Positions 1-8,321 of a stretch of DNA of 64,000 nucleotides are shown here, piece by piece. How positions within the stretch are numbered: position 1 is the first letter of the stretch; the number at the start of each line of letters is the position of its first letter. Position numbers and translations under genes: made by a program. The DNA is taken from NCBI GenBank assembly GCA_966674685.1, contig CBKWJC010000017.1, forward strand, positions 19,648 to 83,647. Direction: 5' to 3'. The notes beneath the pieces are model-generated. The model was given only the letters and a program-made list of their open reading frames with translations, was not told the DNA's origin and ran no database searches. Source of the DNA: Thainema sp966674685. GTDB taxonomy: Bacteria; Cyanobacteriota; Cyanobacteriia; Phormidesmidales; Phormidesmidaceae.

Positions 1-1
1 G

Positions 2-1219
2 ATTAAATTCAACATTGATACTTGGTTGAAGACCAGTACCGCTCAGGGTTCTGCTCTACCTGACGATCAGCGCCAGTTCATTGAAGCTCGCACGGTTTTG
101 CCGTTAGCGGCCTACAGTGATGCGGGCAACAACCACTACAAAATCACCCTGGGAACAAACGCGCAGGGACAGCAGATTTTCTACAAAGGGCGCAACACTT
201 GGTATGTCTATCAGCCTGCGGTCGAAATTTTCCGGGTTGCCACGGTTGATCCCTATTCCATCCTGGTAACGGCAAATACCTGGTTTAAGCAAACCGCTGC
301 CCAGGCATCGACTCTGCCAGATAGTCAAAAGGTTTATGTAGAATCTGGCTCAACCTTTCCGATTGCGGCCTTTGCGTTTGAGCAGAACCACGTCAAGTTC
401 ACGCTGGGCAAGGATCAAGTCGGTCAGCAAGTTTTTCTGAAAGGTCGTAATACTTGGTACGCCTACGATCCACATGTAGACGTACTGCGTAATGATGTGC
501 CGCTGTTTGATTACGGACTCAGGTTCAAAACCGACACCTGGCTGAAGCAAAGTACCGCTCAGGCTGCCAGCCTATCCGATAGCCAGAAGCAGTTTATTGA
601 AGGTGGCACAATCCTCCCGCTAGCCGCCTTTGAGCCGCAGTTTCTTCACCTCAAGGTGACATTTGGCCAAAATGCCCAAGGTGAGCAGGTGGAGTTCAAA
701 GGGCGCAATACGTGGTACGTGTATGAGCCAACGGTTGAGGTGCTGCACAATAACCAGTCGTTTGATGCAACCACATCGATTAATGCCAAAGGCTTGCGGC
801 TAATTAAATCGTTTGAAGGATTGAGACTGACGGCTTATCGCGATCCAGTTGGTGTCTGGACAATTGGCTACGGCACCACCCGAGGGGTTTATCCCGGTAT
901 GCAAATCACTGAAGCTCAGGCGGAGCAACTGCTGCGGAAAGATGTAGAACGGTTTGAAGCGGCAGTTCGGCAACTGGTGACGGTGCCGCTGGATGCAGAT
1001 GAATTTTCGGCGCTGGTTTCGTTTGCCTACAACGTGGGTGAGGGCGCACTGGCAAATTCTACGCTGCTGCGAAAACTGAATCAGGGTGATCGCGAAGGGG
1101 CATCCAATGAGTTTTTGCGCTGGGTGAATGCGGGCGGGCGAGTCCTACCCGGTCTAGAACGGCGACGCAAGGCAGAACGTGCCTTGTTTAGAGGTGAGGA
1201 CTTTACGGTATTTCTCTAG
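2..1219 (+). CDS. GH24 (T4-type) lysozyme with three N-terminal repeats, 5' partial
   Basis: The reading frame is open to the left edge, so the gene starts outside the window; the in-frame TTG at 26 lies inside a repeat and is not a credible start. Three ~80-residue repeats (residues about 1-70, 80-155 and 165-240 counted from that TTG) share TWLKQSTAQA, a PLAAF-like segment and KGRNTWYVYEP. They are followed by a phage-type lysozyme domain (about 253-390). The GH24 catalytic triad is spaced as in T4 lysozyme: Glu264 in SFEG, Asp273 in YRDPVG and Thr279 in TIGYGT. The enzyme should cleave peptidoglycan glycan strands. The repeats may be a wall- or surface-binding module, by analogy with other modular endolysins; I do not recognise the repeat family. 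No other phage genes are nearby, so a cellular or secreted role is more likely than a prophage lysin. Confidence 0.88.
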   Translation: MKFNIDTWLKTSTAQGSALPDDQRQFIEARTVLPLAAYSDAGNNHYKITLGTNAQGQQIFYKGRNTWYVYQPAVEIFRVATVDPYSILVTANTWFKQTAAQASTLPDSQKVYVESGSTFPIAAFAFEQNHVKFTLGKDQVGQQVFLKGRNTWYAYDPHVDVLRNDVPLFDYGLRFKTDTWLKQSTAQAASLSDSQKQFIEGGTILPLAAFEPQFLHLKVTFGQNAQGEQVEFKGRNTWYVYEPTVEVLHNNQSFDATTSINAKGLRLIKSFEGLRLTAYRDPVGVWTIGYGTTRGVYPGMQITEAQAEQLLRKDVERFEAAVRQLVTVPLDADEFSALVSFAYNVGEGALANSTLLRKLNQGDREGASNEFLRWVNAGGRVLPGLERRRKAERALFRGEDFTVFL

Positions 1220-1247
1220 TTCCACGGTACGCTGTAGGCGATGGGCA

Positions 1248-1595
1248 TCAGATGGAGTCAAATGCGCTGTCGAGGGGGTGGCCGCGATCGCAATACATGC
1301 AGCGATGATGGCGCTTGCTCAGCGGACGATGACATTCAAGACAATAGCTGACCTGCTTATTGCGCTTGCCGTCAAGCTTGCCGTCTTCCAAGTCAATTTC
1401 ATGCACCTTCTCGATCAGCATATCTTCAGTAACGTTGGTGCGCTCTTGCAGCAGTTCCCACATGGCCTGACAGATGAGCGACAGGCTATCGACGCGGTTT
1501 TCTAAATCCTGCATTTGAGCAGAGAGCCGACTGACATTGCGTTCGGCCCGAGCCGTTGACAAGTTGGTAGAGGAGAGACGGTGAGAGTAAGACAT
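1248..1595 (-). CDS. Hypothetical protein with C-terminal zinc ribbon
   Basis: A 115-residue soluble protein. The N-terminal half (about 15-70) looks helical and coiled-coil-like (LSAQMQDLENRVDSL). The C-terminal part has two CxxC pairs, YCLECHRP and HRCMYCDRG (about 83-104), typical of a small zinc ribbon. Arg, Lys and His between the pairs would suit nucleic-acid or protein binding. It converges on the lysozyme gene with a 28-bp gap. I do not recognise the family, and the zinc ribbon is inferred from cysteine spacing only. Confidence 0.75.
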   Translation of the reverse strand: MSYSHRLSSTNLSTARAERNVSRLSAQMQDLENRVDSLSLICQAMWELLQERTNVTEDMLIEKVHEIDLEDGKLDGKRNKQVSYCLECHRPLSKRHHRCMYCDRGHPLDSAFDSI

Positions 1596-1886
1596 AGGTT
1601 TAGCAGCTTGATGGTAGTGAATTAGTGGAGCAACCTCACTTGTGTAGCCGTCGCCATTTGAGTTGAGATGTTTACAAAATCCAACATTTGAGCGTTTGAG
1701 CGTCTTTAAAATTTTCCAACGTTCAAACTAAAATGACCATTGCTGTAGTCGGTTAACCCTCAATTGGTTTCTCAATTGGTTTCAATAGTCTCAAACCAGA
1801 CTTCGTATCAAGTGGTGATATGAAGTCCTACAAATGTTCAATTCATCGATCCGTATGTCTACGGAAAATGTACCCGCACGGGGACT
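1596..1886. other. Intergenic region containing a dispersed element
   Basis: No gene is seen. The region holds the promoter side of the zinc-ribbon gene and copy 1 of the ~105-bp dispersed element, and the 3' side of the pentapeptide gene. A duplicated TCAATTGGTTTC occurs near 1760-1785. Confidence 0.6.
1643..1747 (+). repeat. Dispersed ~105-bp element, copy 1
   Basis: Begins TGTAGCCGTCGCCATT and ends TGACCATTGCTGTA. It aligns along its whole length with 18657-18759 and with the reverse complement of 35752-35858. The ends are imperfect inverted repeats (TATAGC-like). It is non-coding and lies between two minus-strand genes. Confidence 0.75.
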
Positions 1887-2666
1887 CTAGGTTTTCAAGG
1901 TATTCAATAAGCCTGAGGCCACTACACTGAGCGGAATTAACTCTGCTGCCCGCCCAAATTTAGGACTCTCGGCATCCACAAAGCGATCGAGATCGATGCC
2001 CGGATGCCAATGAGAACCATCTGGCAATATAGTTTGCTCATCGAATTTGGCTCGATGCAGTTCAGTCTGTAGCAAGTTGGCCTCAGTCAGATTGGCACTT
2101 CGCAAATCGGCCTCCTGCAAATCGACCCCTTCTAGATCGGCTCCTTGCAGATTGGCTGTCTTTAAGCTGGCTCGACGTAATACCCCATTGCGGAGATTGG
2201 TGTAACTCAGGTTTGCGCCACTCAGATGGGCTTCAAACAGGTCAACCTCTTGCATATCGGCTTCACTCAAATCTGCTCCTTCCAAATGCACCTCATACAG
2301 CCAGGCTCCCGGCAGCAGGTTTTGGCGGCGCATCTGGTCTAAAATTTTTTGTCGAATGGCGGGCCGAGTGGTGAGCTTGAGCCGATCGGCAAACTGATCG
2401 CGGCGGCGCATCCGTTCCCGGTCGAGCCGATCCACTTCGTCGCGCTTTTGATAAATCACTAGTTCGACCAGCAGGATAGTGACCGCTGCGCCGAGCATCT
2501 CAGTTCCGACATCCTGTAGCCAACCGACCCACCAGAGCATGGCGTTTCCGGTACCGCTGATAGAGAATGACCAATAACCTGAAACAAAAGCTGCGATCGC
2601 AAGTCCCAGCGCGATGGTGAGACCAAGTTTGCGTAAGTTACGATTAGGTTGCGTTGGATAGGACAT
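1887..2666 (-). CDS. Pentapeptide-repeat membrane protein
   Basis: 259 residues. Two hydrophobic segments near the N-terminus (about 14-32 and 43-68) should anchor the protein in a membrane. A charged helical stretch (RERMRRRDQFADRL) follows. Residues about 128-205 carry consecutive A(D/N)Lxx pentapeptides (LEGADLSEADMQEVDL and onward), which fold as a right-handed quadrilateral beta helix. Such repeats are very common in cyanobacteria and usually of unknown function. A C-terminal segment after LPDGSHWHPG is non-repeat. The start is the ATG overlapping no neighbour; glcF lies divergently 186 bp away. Confidence 0.88.
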   Translation of the reverse strand: MSYPTQPNRNLRKLGLTIALGLAIAAFVSGYWSFSISGTGNAMLWWVGWLQDVGTEMLGAAVTILLVELVIYQKRDEVDRLDRERMRRRDQFADRLKLTTRPAIRQKILDQMRRQNLLPGAWLYEVHLEGADLSEADMQEVDLFEAHLSGANLSYTNLRNGVLRRASLKTANLQGADLEGVDLQEADLRSANLTEANLLQTELHRAKFDEQTILPDGSHWHPGIDLDRFVDAESPKFGRAAELIPLSVVASGLLNTLKT

Positions 2667-2852
2667 AAATATGCTGATACTGAATCAATTCGGAGCCGAA
2701 GTGAGACGCAATGGAGATCATTAAGATTCCGGCGCGAACCCGAATGACTTTTCTCTACACTGTAATAAGGACAACGGTTCAGCGTGCTCATCCCCAAAGT
2801 AGGGATTGCGTTTATCCAAAGAGCGATTTAAAAACTGCTACCCGCCATTTGT

Positions 2853-4229
2853 ATGCAAACGTCTGATCAATCCACCAGTATCCCGGCCCAGAAGCTTGAT
2901 ACTCGTCTCGAAAGCAACTACTTTCCCAAATTCGACGACAGCCATCCGCCGGAGCAGAGCTTAATTGATGCCTGTGTCCACTGCGGCTTTTGCCTCACCA
3001 CCTGCCCCAGCTATCGCGTGATTGGCAAAGAAACGGATTCACCGAGGGGCCGCATTTATCTAATGGATGCGATTAACAAGGGTGATGCGCCGCTGTCTGA
3101 TGCGTCAGTGGAGCATTTTGACACCTGCTTGGGCTGTCTAGCTTGTACAACTGCCTGCCCATCAGGGGTGAAATACGATCAGTTGATTGCCGCTATACGA
3201 CCGCAAATCGAACGCAATCATCGCCGCAACTTAGGTGATACGCTATTCCGCAACCTGCTCTTTTCGCTATTTCCCTATCCGGATCGGCTCCGTATCTTGC
3301 TGGCTCCTCTGGCGCTGTATCAATACTCAGGATTGTCGCGATTTGTGCAGGCAACTGGTCTGCTGGAGCGCATTTCGCCCCGACTGGCTTCGATGGAGGC
3401 TCTTTTGCCCACCATTACGGCAAAATCATTTCAGGATAATTTACCAGAAGTCATTCCCGCTCAGGGGGAGCAGCGCTATCGGGTGGGAATGATTTTGGGC
3501 TGTGTGCAGCGGCTGTTTTTCTCGGATGTGAATGAAGCAACGGCGCGGGTGCTATCCGCCAATGGTTGCGAAGTGGTGATTCCCAAGTCGCAGGGCTGCT
3601 GTTCGGCTCTACCTGCCCACCAAGGCCAGGAAAATCAGGCTCAAGCCTTGGCCCGACAGATGATCGACAGTTTTGCTGATGCAGGAGTGGACTACATCAT
3701 TATCAATGCGGCTGGCTGCGGTCATACGCTGAAGGAATATCACCACATTCTGGCCAATGATCCAGCGTATGCTGAGCGGGCCAAGGTGTTTGTGTCCAAA
3801 GTGCGGGATGCTCAAGAATTCCTGGCCGAAGTGGGGCTAACTGCGACCCTCAACCCGCTGACCAATGGCGGTTTACCAATGGTGTACCAGGATGCTTGCC
3901 ATCTCCTGCACGGGCAAAAAATCAGTGTTCAGCCCCGCCAGCTTTTGCAGCAGATTCCGGGCGTACAGTTGCGGGAACCAATTGATGCAGCGCTGTGCTG
4001 CGGCAGTGCAGGGGTGTATAACATGCTGCAACCTGAAGTTGCGGCGGAACTGGGCCAGCAAAAGGCGATGAATCTAGCTAATACAGGCGCAAAGCTGATT
4101 GTTTCTGCCAATCCTGGCTGCTCGCTGCAAATTCTCAAGCATCTCGAACAGCAGGGGCAGGTGATACCGCTGAGGCATCCGATGCAGCTGCTTGATTTGT
4201 CGATTCGGGGGGAGAAGTTGTCGGTTTGA
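2853..4229 (+). CDS. glcF: Glycolate oxidase iron-sulfur subunit GlcF
   Basis: 458 residues, normal for the family. Two ferredoxin-type 4Fe-4S motifs are visible near residues 42-55 (CVHCGFCLTTCPSY) and 92-105 (CLGCLACTTACPSG). Two heterodisulfide-reductase-type cysteine-rich domains follow, with CCSALPAHQG, ACHLLHGQ and CCGSAGVYNM. GlcF transfers electrons from flavin subunits GlcD/GlcE during oxidation of glycolate to glyoxylate, the entry into the photorespiratory salvage route. glcD and glcE are not in this window, which is usual in cyanobacteria where the genes are scattered. Related lactate oxidase subunits share this architecture, so substrate is assigned from overall resemblance. Confidence 0.9.
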   Translation: MQTSDQSTSIPAQKLDTRLESNYFPKFDDSHPPEQSLIDACVHCGFCLTTCPSYRVIGKETDSPRGRIYLMDAINKGDAPLSDASVEHFDTCLGCLACTTACPSGVKYDQLIAAIRPQIERNHRRNLGDTLFRNLLFSLFPYPDRLRILLAPLALYQYSGLSRFVQATGLLERISPRLASMEALLPTITAKSFQDNLPEVIPAQGEQRYRVGMILGCVQRLFFSDVNEATARVLSANGCEVVIPKSQGCCSALPAHQGQENQAQALARQMIDSFADAGVDYIIINAAGCGHTLKEYHHILANDPAYAERAKVFVSKVRDAQEFLAEVGLTATLNPLTNGGLPMVYQDACHLLHGQKISVQPRQLLQQIPGVQLREPIDAALCCGSAGVYNMLQPEVAAELGQQKAMNLANTGAKLIVSANPGCSLQILKHLEQQGQVIPLRHPMQLLDLSIRGEKLSV

Positions 4230-4635
4230 GTGAGGGATGGGCATGGGTGGATGGAGTTTTGAGTTTTGAGTTGTAGGGTCTGTTGAGTGAAGCGAAACGC
4301 ACTGGGAGGGCCGTAAGCGCTGTAAAAGACTGTAAAGGGAGTCGAGGAAATCAGGACAGGTCGAGTGAAGGTGCGGTGAAGCGCGATCGCACGTATTGCT
4401 CTTGTTGTCGTTGTTGGGTGGAGTGTTTGGGGCAGACTTTTCTCTTCTTAGCTTTAGTGCAGGATGTGGGGTATGAATGGTGATGCGGGGGCGGTGCATC
4501 ACCATTCATACTTAAAATCAGCAATCCCAAAGATGTGCTTATGGGGTAGTTGGTCTGTTTGGCAAGTCTGCTGATAAGATTGTTCAAAATATTGCGGTTA
4601 GCAATATTGCAGTCGGCTAGAGAGGAGAACAGCAA
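4230..4635. other. Intergenic region with short repeats and one strong hairpin
   Basis: No gene is seen. It contains a copy of GTAAAGGGAGTCGAGG at 4332-4347 (recurring twice near 31.3 kb), a HIP1-like site near 4383 and the hairpin at 4471-4511. The palindrome GCAATATTGC lies near 4602. Confidence 0.6.
4471..4511. terminator. Long hairpin downstream of glcF
   Basis: Arms 4471-4486 and 4496-4511 pair perfectly over 16 bp (GTATGAATGGTGATGC and its complement) around a G-rich 9-nt loop. There is no clear U-tract, and it lies 240 bp after glcF, so its role as a terminator is uncertain. It could equally be a mobile palindromic repeat. Confidence 0.5.
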
Positions 4636-5082
4636 GTGAATGCAGCCGAAAAAGCGACAAACTTTGAGGTTGCCGGAAAAATCGCGGCTATTGTCAACCT
4701 GTTTAAGGCCGAATTTCCGCCAATTCGTGCTGACCTCAAGCCGTGGATGAATGACCCTGAAACGCTGGATCTCGTCGATCCAGACTCGATTGATATTGGA
4801 TTTCACTTTCCAGGCTATAGCCGCTCATTTCAAAGCCGCAGCATTTTGATTCAAATTCGCTTCCATGAAGATCCGCTGGTCAAAACCTATCGGGCAGTTG
4901 GAATTGAAGCGATTGGCTTTACCCACGCTGGCAAACAGTGGCGCTTCTCAACGATTGAAAACTGGGATTTTGTCGGCGAAACCTGTCCGGGCGATGAAGG
5001 GCGCGATCGCTTGAAGTATTTGTGCCGCAGCATCATGGAAATCTTCAACGGCTCAGAGCTGGCATCTGGCACCAACGGATAA
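4636..5082 (+). CDS. Conserved hypothetical protein (cyanobacterial)
   Basis: 148 residues from a GTG start preceded by a GAGAGGAGAA ribosome site. The protein is soluble, with no signal peptide or membrane segment. Conserved-looking stretches are DLKPWMNDPET, DPDSIDIGFHFPG and ILIQIRFHEDP. The overall pattern resembles small uncharacterised cyanobacterial proteins, and no catalytic motif stands out. It ends 4 bp before the exporter gene, so the two are probably co-transcribed and translationally close. Confidence 0.85.
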   Translation: MNAAEKATNFEVAGKIAAIVNLFKAEFPPIRADLKPWMNDPETLDLVDPDSIDIGFHFPGYSRSFQSRSILIQIRFHEDPLVKTYRAVGIEAIGFTHAGKQWRFSTIENWDFVGETCPGDEGRDRLKYLCRSIMEIFNGSELASGTNG

Positions 5083-5086
5083 AAAT

Positions 5087-5965
5087 ATGTCTCCAATTCA
5101 TCAACTGCTGCGACGGGTAGCCTTGCCGCCAACCGGACTCGTTTTACTGTCGATTGCCTCTACTCAGATTGGATCTGCGATCGCAAAATCGCTGCTCGAC
5201 CAAATCACACCTGCGGGCATGGTGCTGCTGCGGGTGGGCTTTGCGGCGGGGCTGCTGTTGCTTTTGTGGCGTCCCTCGGTGCGGCAGACATTACGCGCTA
5301 GAGGCTGGCTGGTCTTGTTCTTCGGTGGATCGCTGGCGCTGATGAATCTGAGCTTTTATGAAGCGATTGCCCGAATTCCCATCGGCATTGGCGTAGCGCT
5401 GGAGTTTATCGGGCCGTTGGGAGTCGCCGTTTGCAATTCTCGTAAACCGCTCGATGTGCTGTGGGTGATGCTGGCGGGTTTAGGTATTCTACTGGTCACG
5501 CCGATTGGCGGTTTCGACCTGGATTTGGTCGGCATTGGCTTTGCTTTACTGGCTGGAGCCTTTTGGGCCGCCTATATTATCCTCTCGGCTCGCACCGGGA
5601 AAGCCTTACCCGGTGGCGGTGGACTTGCGATCGCAATGATCCTGGGTACGCTGATCCTGCTGCCGATTGGCGGTAGCGCAGTTTATCAAGCAATTGACCA
5701 ACCGTACCTGCTACTGCTGGGCTTCGGCGTCGCCATTCTCTCCTCGGCGATTCCCTATTCCCTGGAACTGGAAGCGCTGCGAACCCTGCCTGTGCGTGTC
5801 TTCGGCATTCTGCTCAGCCTGGAACCAATGATGGCTGCGATCGCAGGCTTTGTCATCCTAGGCGAAACGCTCAACTTCCGCTCCGGCATCGCAATTGTGC
5901 TGGTCACAGTGGCCGCTGCTGGATCTTCGCGATTTAGCGATCGCAAACTGGTACCTGATGAATAG
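5087..5965 (+). CDS. EamA/DMT-family exporter, RhtA-like
   Basis: 292 residues with about ten hydrophobic segments arranged as two EamA repeats. The second repeat contains SSAIPYSLELEALRTLP and GILLSLEPMMAAIAGF, closely resembling the E. coli threonine/homoserine exporter RhtA. It should sit in the plasma membrane and export amino acids or related metabolites; the exact substrate cannot be read from sequence. It starts at an ATG 4 bp after the upstream gene, implying an operon of two. Confidence 0.87.
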   Translation: MSPIHQLLRRVALPPTGLVLLSIASTQIGSAIAKSLLDQITPAGMVLLRVGFAAGLLLLLWRPSVRQTLRARGWLVLFFGGSLALMNLSFYEAIARIPIGIGVALEFIGPLGVAVCNSRKPLDVLWVMLAGLGILLVTPIGGFDLDLVGIGFALLAGAFWAAYIILSARTGKALPGGGGLAIAMILGTLILLPIGGSAVYQAIDQPYLLLLGFGVAILSSAIPYSLELEALRTLPVRVFGILLSLEPMMAAIAGFVILGETLNFRSGIAIVLVTVAAAGSSRFSDRKLVPDE

Positions 5966-6154
5966 GGTGAGGAGTGAGAAGTAAGGACTGAAAGCAAAAA
6001 AGTAGGGTGTCGTATGACCTTCGGGTCTGGCTATGCTGAAGCGAAGCGTAACGCACCAAATAGGGCTGTAGAGGGTGTATCGCGTGGTCACTCATCCACC
6101 CTATTACTCATCTACTCCATCGCTCAGTTTTCAGCACCAGCACTGATCATTTAC
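5966..6154. other. Intergenic repeat-like region
   Basis: Contains GTGAGGAGTGAG-type sequence and a segment with GAAGCGAAGCGTAACGCACC, a kind of dispersed motif common between cyanobacterial genes. Partial inverted repeats (TAGGGTG near 6003, CACCCTA near 6098) flank it. No gene is seen. Confidence 0.5.
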
Positions 6155-6751
6155 CTACGCTCCCTTAGCCAATTCGCCGTACAGGTCATACCCACCTGCC
6201 CAAACTAAAGCCAGCAGCCGCAGACCGCGCTCGGTTAGTACGGCTTCACCGTCTTCGATGGCGACATCTTGGGGAGTACCGCCAGCCGCCTGCACTAGGT
6301 CGCCAATCCATTCGCCGCAGGGTTCTAGCTGGGTTTCCGGATGTAGCAAGCATTCTAAGCGCGCCTGTAGTGATAGCCGTAGCCGATGATTTAGCTGTGT
6401 GTAAAGCGAAATTCCTGTGCGTTTCTCGACACCCGTTAGCACCTGCCGTGCATACCAGGCTGCTTGCCGCATGGGCAGTTCACGAATGCGCCAACTGAGG
6501 GAATCGAGAATCCGATCGACAAAGTTGGTGCCGAGCTGTTTGTGGAGCGCTGCGATCGCATCACCAGAATCGGCCTCATATACATCAAATAAACTATCCC
6601 AATCCATGCCTGGGTAGCGCTGCTTGAGCAATTGATATCCTCGCTCCGTCACCATACAGGCATCCTGCTCAGCATCAAACGAAAAGTCCTTGCCCGGTGT
6701 CGCGCCTGCTTGAACTAAGAGTTGAAATAAACTGACTGCTTCTTCACGCAT
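6155..6751 (-). CDS. Hypothetical protein with an internal duplication
   Basis: 198 residues from ATG 6751, which has GGAG eight bases upstream; a longer reading from TTG 6898 lacks a ribosome site and adds atypical Cys/Trp-rich sequence, so I reject it. The two ends of the protein carry related units: AGATPGKDFSF...CMVTERGYQLL near the N-terminus and AGGTPQDVAIED...AVLTERGLRLL near the C-terminus. The centre is helical (SWRIRELPMRQAAWYARQ). No signal peptide or catalytic motif is seen and I do not recognise the family. Confidence 0.75.
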   Translation of the reverse strand: MREEAVSLFQLLVQAGATPGKDFSFDAEQDACMVTERGYQLLKQRYPGMDWDSLFDVYEADSGDAIAALHKQLGTNFVDRILDSLSWRIRELPMRQAAWYARQVLTGVEKRTGISLYTQLNHRLRLSLQARLECLLHPETQLEPCGEWIGDLVQAAGGTPQDVAIEDGEAVLTERGLRLLALVWAGGYDLYGELAKGA

Positions 6752-6905
6752 AATACGCTCCACAAAATCTAAATATTTTGTAAAACGTAACATCGCGTTT
6801 TGCTGTGCGCCATCACACCAAAGGGTAGTGCAACGGCGTCCAAATATAGAGGAGTGGCTGCTCATTTCCACACAAGGTATGAACCAAAGATAGAACAAGT
6901 ACTTA

Positions 6906-6947
6906 AAAAAACAGGAGAGCGCCCCTAGGGGCGCTCTCCTGTTTTTT
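6906..6947. terminator. Perfect 42-bp palindrome, end of suf operon
   Basis: Arms of 21 bp meet at CCCCTAGGGG (centre 6926/6927) with A6 and T6 tracts at the outer ends, so it can terminate transcription from both sides. It lies 21 bp beyond the sufS stop and also faces the end of no plus-strand gene. On the minus strand it is preceded by AGTAGGTTGACATAGATAAA, the leader seen before other hairpins in this window. Confidence 0.9.
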
Positions 6948-6968
6948 ATCTATGTCAACCTACTGAGG

Positions 6969-8231
6969 TTAGCCAAAAATGCTGCCGAAGAAGTCCACTG
7001 CTTCTTTGAGTGCTGCAATGAACGTGTCAATTTCTTCCTTGGTGTTGTAGAAATAAAGGCTAGCTCGTGCCGTGGACTGGGCACCCACCACTCGGTGCAG
7101 CGGCTGTGTACAGTGATGACCAGCGCGAATGGCAACACCTGCCTGATCCAAAATCGTGGAAATATCGTGGGGATGAACGGCTCCGGTCGTGAACGAGGCC
7201 AGTGCGGCGTGACCTTTGCCACCGGATTGTAGTTTTGGCCCGTAGATTGTCACATCGGGCACCTGCTCTAGTGCTTGGAACAGATAGCTGGTCAGCTCAT
7301 TCTCGTAAGCGTAGATTTTGTCCATGCCGATGCCGCTGAGATAATCAACGGCGGCACCAAGAGCAATCGCTTCTGCGATCGCAGGTGTGCCCGCTTCAAA
7401 TTTGTGGGGCACGTCAGCATAGGTGGAGTGATCCAGAAAGACATCGGCAATCATCTCGCCACCACCCAGGAACGGCGGCATCTGGCGCAGAATTTCGCGC
7501 TTGCCGTAGAGGAAGCCGATGCCAGTGGGCGCACACATTTTATGACCGGATGCCACCAGCCAATCACAGCCAATTGCCTGTACGTCTAGCTTCATGTGGG
7601 GCGCACTCTGACAGGCATCAATCAGCACTTTCGCGCCGTGCTCGTGAGCCATCTGGGTAATTTGCTGAACGGGGTTAACGCAGCCCAGGGTGTTGGAAAC
7701 GTGGACGACAGAAACCAGCTTTGTGCGATCGCACAATAGATCCTCGTACTGATTCAGATCAAACGCCTGATGCTCGTCTAGTTCGACAAACTTCAGCACC
7801 GCGCCCGTTTTCTGAGCCACGATCTGCCAGGGCACCAGATTACTGTGGTGCTCCATGACTGTCAGAATCACTTCGTCGCCCTGCTTCAGGTTGTTCATGC
7901 CCCAGGCGTAGGCCACCAGGTTAATTGCTTCGGTGGCATTGCGTGTGTAGACGATTTCTTCGCGATGAGCTGCATTGACGAAGGCTGCGACCTTATCCCG
8001 CGCTCCCTCGTAGGCATCGGTGGCCCGCGCACTCAGGGTATGGACGCCGCGATGCACGTTGGCATTGTCTTGCTCGTAGTAGTTCCGCAGGGCATCCAGT
8101 ACCGCCACTGGCTTTTGGGAGGTGGCGGCATTGTCCAGGTAGACGAGCGGCTTACCGTGAATCTGCTGATTCAAAATCGGGAAGTCGGCGCGCACCTTGG
8201 TAGCGAGAGTGATGTCTTGAGCAAGGGTCAT
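6969..8231 (-). CDS. sufS: Cysteine desulfurase SufS
   Basis: 420 residues, full length. A class-V aminotransferase fold using PLP: the Schiff-base lysine is in ASGHKMCAPTG and the catalytic persulfide cysteine is in RAGHHCTQPLH, the SufS-type motif. It releases sulfur from cysteine to feed the SufBCD scaffold. It is the last gene of sufB-sufC-sufD-sufS, 90 bp after sufD. No sufE is seen in the window, so the acceptor must be encoded elsewhere. Confidence 0.97.
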   Translation of the reverse strand: MTLAQDITLATKVRADFPILNQQIHGKPLVYLDNAATSQKPVAVLDALRNYYEQDNANVHRGVHTLSARATDAYEGARDKVAAFVNAAHREEIVYTRNATEAINLVAYAWGMNNLKQGDEVILTVMEHHSNLVPWQIVAQKTGAVLKFVELDEHQAFDLNQYEDLLCDRTKLVSVVHVSNTLGCVNPVQQITQMAHEHGAKVLIDACQSAPHMKLDVQAIGCDWLVASGHKMCAPTGIGFLYGKREILRQMPPFLGGGEMIADVFLDHSTYADVPHKFEAGTPAIAEAIALGAAVDYLSGIGMDKIYAYENELTSYLFQALEQVPDVTIYGPKLQSGGKGHAALASFTTGAVHPHDISTILDQAGVAIRAGHHCTQPLHRVVGAQSTARASLYFYNTKEEIDTFIAALKEAVDFFGSIFG

Positions 8232-8321
8232 AGTGATTGGCTTGGGTTCTAGCGAATAAAGAACGAGCGTTACGTGAGCAGTTATTCGGGGTGGATCTGG
8301 AGAACGGAAAATATGAATGCG

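Noticed and set aside
1..1219. Prophage remnant, because of the phage-type lysozyme
   Set aside because: No holin, tail, integrase or att site is visible nearby; the modular repeats point to a cellular enzyme.
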